Below, in pieces: positions 45,804 through 46,595 of a stretch of 46,595 bases of DNA (the stretch's first letter is position 1; each line of letters begins with the position of its first letter). The stretch spans positions 1-46,595 of the forward strand of contig JAAUOP010000023.1 in NCBI GenBank assembly GCA_012034805.1, written 5' to 3'. This DNA comes from Synechococcales cyanobacterium CRU_2_2. Its GTDB lineage: Bacteria > Cyanobacteriota > Cyanobacteriia > PCC-9006 > JAAUQQ01. Both the position numbers and the translations under genes were made by a program. Below the pieces are notes generated by a model. It saw nothing but the letters and a program-made list of their open reading frames with translations, did no database searches and was not told the DNA's origin.

Positions 45804-46499
45804 CTAAAACCGCTCTAGCCGATCGCGCACGCTCAGCAAATGTCGATCGATAATGCCACATTCTGCCAAACCGGTGATCGTCGCATGGAGATAGTCCGCG
45901 CAAGAGCCCAGAGAGCCACGGGCGATCGCGATCGTCGCTGCCACCTCTGTTACCGACAGTCTAGGCGCATACAGCGGATGGCGAGGATTGATCGTGAAGG
46001 CGATCGCGGTCATGGCTTCAGGCTTTGATTCAGTCTCCGATTTAGGCTCCGATTCGGTCATCTCCGTCAACAGCTTTACCCAACGGGGGATATAGGATCC
46101 CACCAGCATTTCCCGTTTCCAGAGCAACAGTAACTCCGTCGAGACATGCTCTGCGGCCACCCGGTAGGCAACACCGCGACAGCTGCCGCCCCGCTCTAGA
46201 GCCAAGACCAAGCCTTGCTGTTCGGGAGTCCCGCGTCCGATGGGCGTGCGCATACAGAACCGGCGGTGCCAACCATAAATTTTGCTGGGGCGGCGATCGC
46301 CATAGTGCAAAATCGGGTTCCAAATCAGCGAACCATAGGCAAAAATCCAAACGTCGCCCTGGTTGGGCTTCTGGCTTAGGGTCTGGGCGATCGAAGCCTG
46401 CAGTTCGGCGGTGCTGAGTAGGTAGGGCAACAGTTCCGGGGCTTGCCGAACCATCTGTTGCAACTGTTCTGAAACCAGCGTCTCGCGAGTCAGTGCCAT
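45804..46499 (-). CDS. chaC: ChaC-type gamma-glutamylcyclotransferase
   Basis: 231 codons. FAYGSLIWNP near residues 54-63 is the signature of the cyclotransferase fold; YGWHRRFCMRTPIGRG and GLVLALERGGSCRGVAYRV match ChaC proteins, and the catalytic Glu is likely in LLLLWKREM. ChaC cleaves glutathione to 5-oxoproline and Cys-Gly in the cytoplasm. A Ser/Glu-rich insert (ESEPKSETESKPEA) at about 149-162 is extra compared with the family. It is preceded by AT-rich TTATAAA repeats (46510-46535). Confidence 0.9.
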   Translation of the reverse strand: MALTRETLVSEQLQQMVRQAPELLPYLLSTAELQASIAQTLSQKPNQGDVWIFAYGSLIWNPILHYGDRRPSKIYGWHRRFCMRTPIGRGTPEQQGLVLALERGGSCRGVAYRVAAEHVSTELLLLWKREMLVGSYIPRWVKLLTEMTESEPKSETESKPEAMTAIAFTINPRHPLYAPRLSVTEVAATIAIARGSLGSCADYLHATITGLAECGIIDRHLLSVRDRLERF

Positions 46500-46528
46500 G
46501 GAGAAAACCTTATAAAGCTTTATAAACC

Positions 46529-46595
46529 TTATAAAAAGGGCTTGGCCAGCCAGTAGGCCGTGACGATGCGGGAGTCGATCGCTTGGCCCGATCGC
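46529..46595 (-). CDS. C-terminal end of an unidentified gene (cut by window edge)
   Basis: Minus-strand frame open from the window edge to TAA at 46531-46529: AIDSRIVTAYWLAKPFL. The composition is protein-like and the gap to chaC is short (29 bp), but 22 codons are too few to identify a family. Confidence 0.35.
   Translation of the reverse strand, partial: RSGQAIDSRIVTAYWLAKPFL

Overview
The window looks like chromosomal DNA of a cyanobacterium. The evidence is dense HIP1 octamers (GCGATCGC), photosynthesis-linked genes (ndhD, petL, a plant-type FdC2-like ferredoxin, a bacterial-type ferredoxin in the conserved suhB-dnaJ/TPR-hisZ-fdx order), cyanobacterial IS families and many small TPR or pentapeptide proteins. 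I cannot name a species from sequence alone.

Layout. 0-2 kb: the end of an IS630-type transposase, an excalibur-domain protein and a decayed IS1 copy. 2-20.7 kb: mostly housekeeping genes on the + strand: glycosyltransferase, thrB, ndhD, petL, leuB, pilD, accD, an EamA-type transporter, DUF72, FdC2, a nuclease, an inositol-monophosphatase-like gene, a DnaJ/TPR gene, hisZ and fdx. On the minus strand here are guaD and a nuclease-like gene. 20.9-23.8 kb: an IS nest (transposase remnant, an IS110 copy with a candidate bridge RNA, an ISAs1 copy with terminal repeats). 23.8-30.8 kb: an accessory island with a methyltransferase joined to a truncated gene, two attC-like sites in the same orientation, a toxin-antitoxin pair, a STAND/NB-ARC-TPR gene with a companion, a 41-bp repeat array and a small MITE with an 8-bp target duplication. 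30.8-46.6 kb: glpK, a gyrA/parC-type gene, a response regulator, a NACHT-pentapeptide protein, a DUF4058 gene, glycerate kinase, two poorly known genes, prfC and chaC.

Three points deserve attention. (1) 25.0-29.8 kb has the layout of an integron cassette without an integrase: two attC-like sites bracket a possible conflict system (a membrane-anchored STAND ATPase with about 11 TPRs, a helical partner protein and a PIN/UPF0175 toxin-antitoxin pair). (2) Eight otherwise convincing reading frames breaks, in six genes, are each restored by adding one base, usually in a homopolymer; this looks more like systematic indel error than gene death, but raw reads must decide. (3) Short tandem duplications (12-15 bp, often 14 bp) of unrelated sequence recur in intergenic regions and in frame inside accD, the EamA gene, the DnaJ/TPR gene and the NACHT gene.

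Functionally the housekeeping part mixes photosynthetic electron transport (ndhD, petL, ferredoxins), amino-acid synthesis (thrB, leuB, hisZ), fatty-acid synthesis (accD), type IV pilus maturation (pilD), glycerol/glycerate use (glpK, glycerate kinase), topology control and translation termination (prfC). All functions are inferred from recognised family features; no database search was possible.
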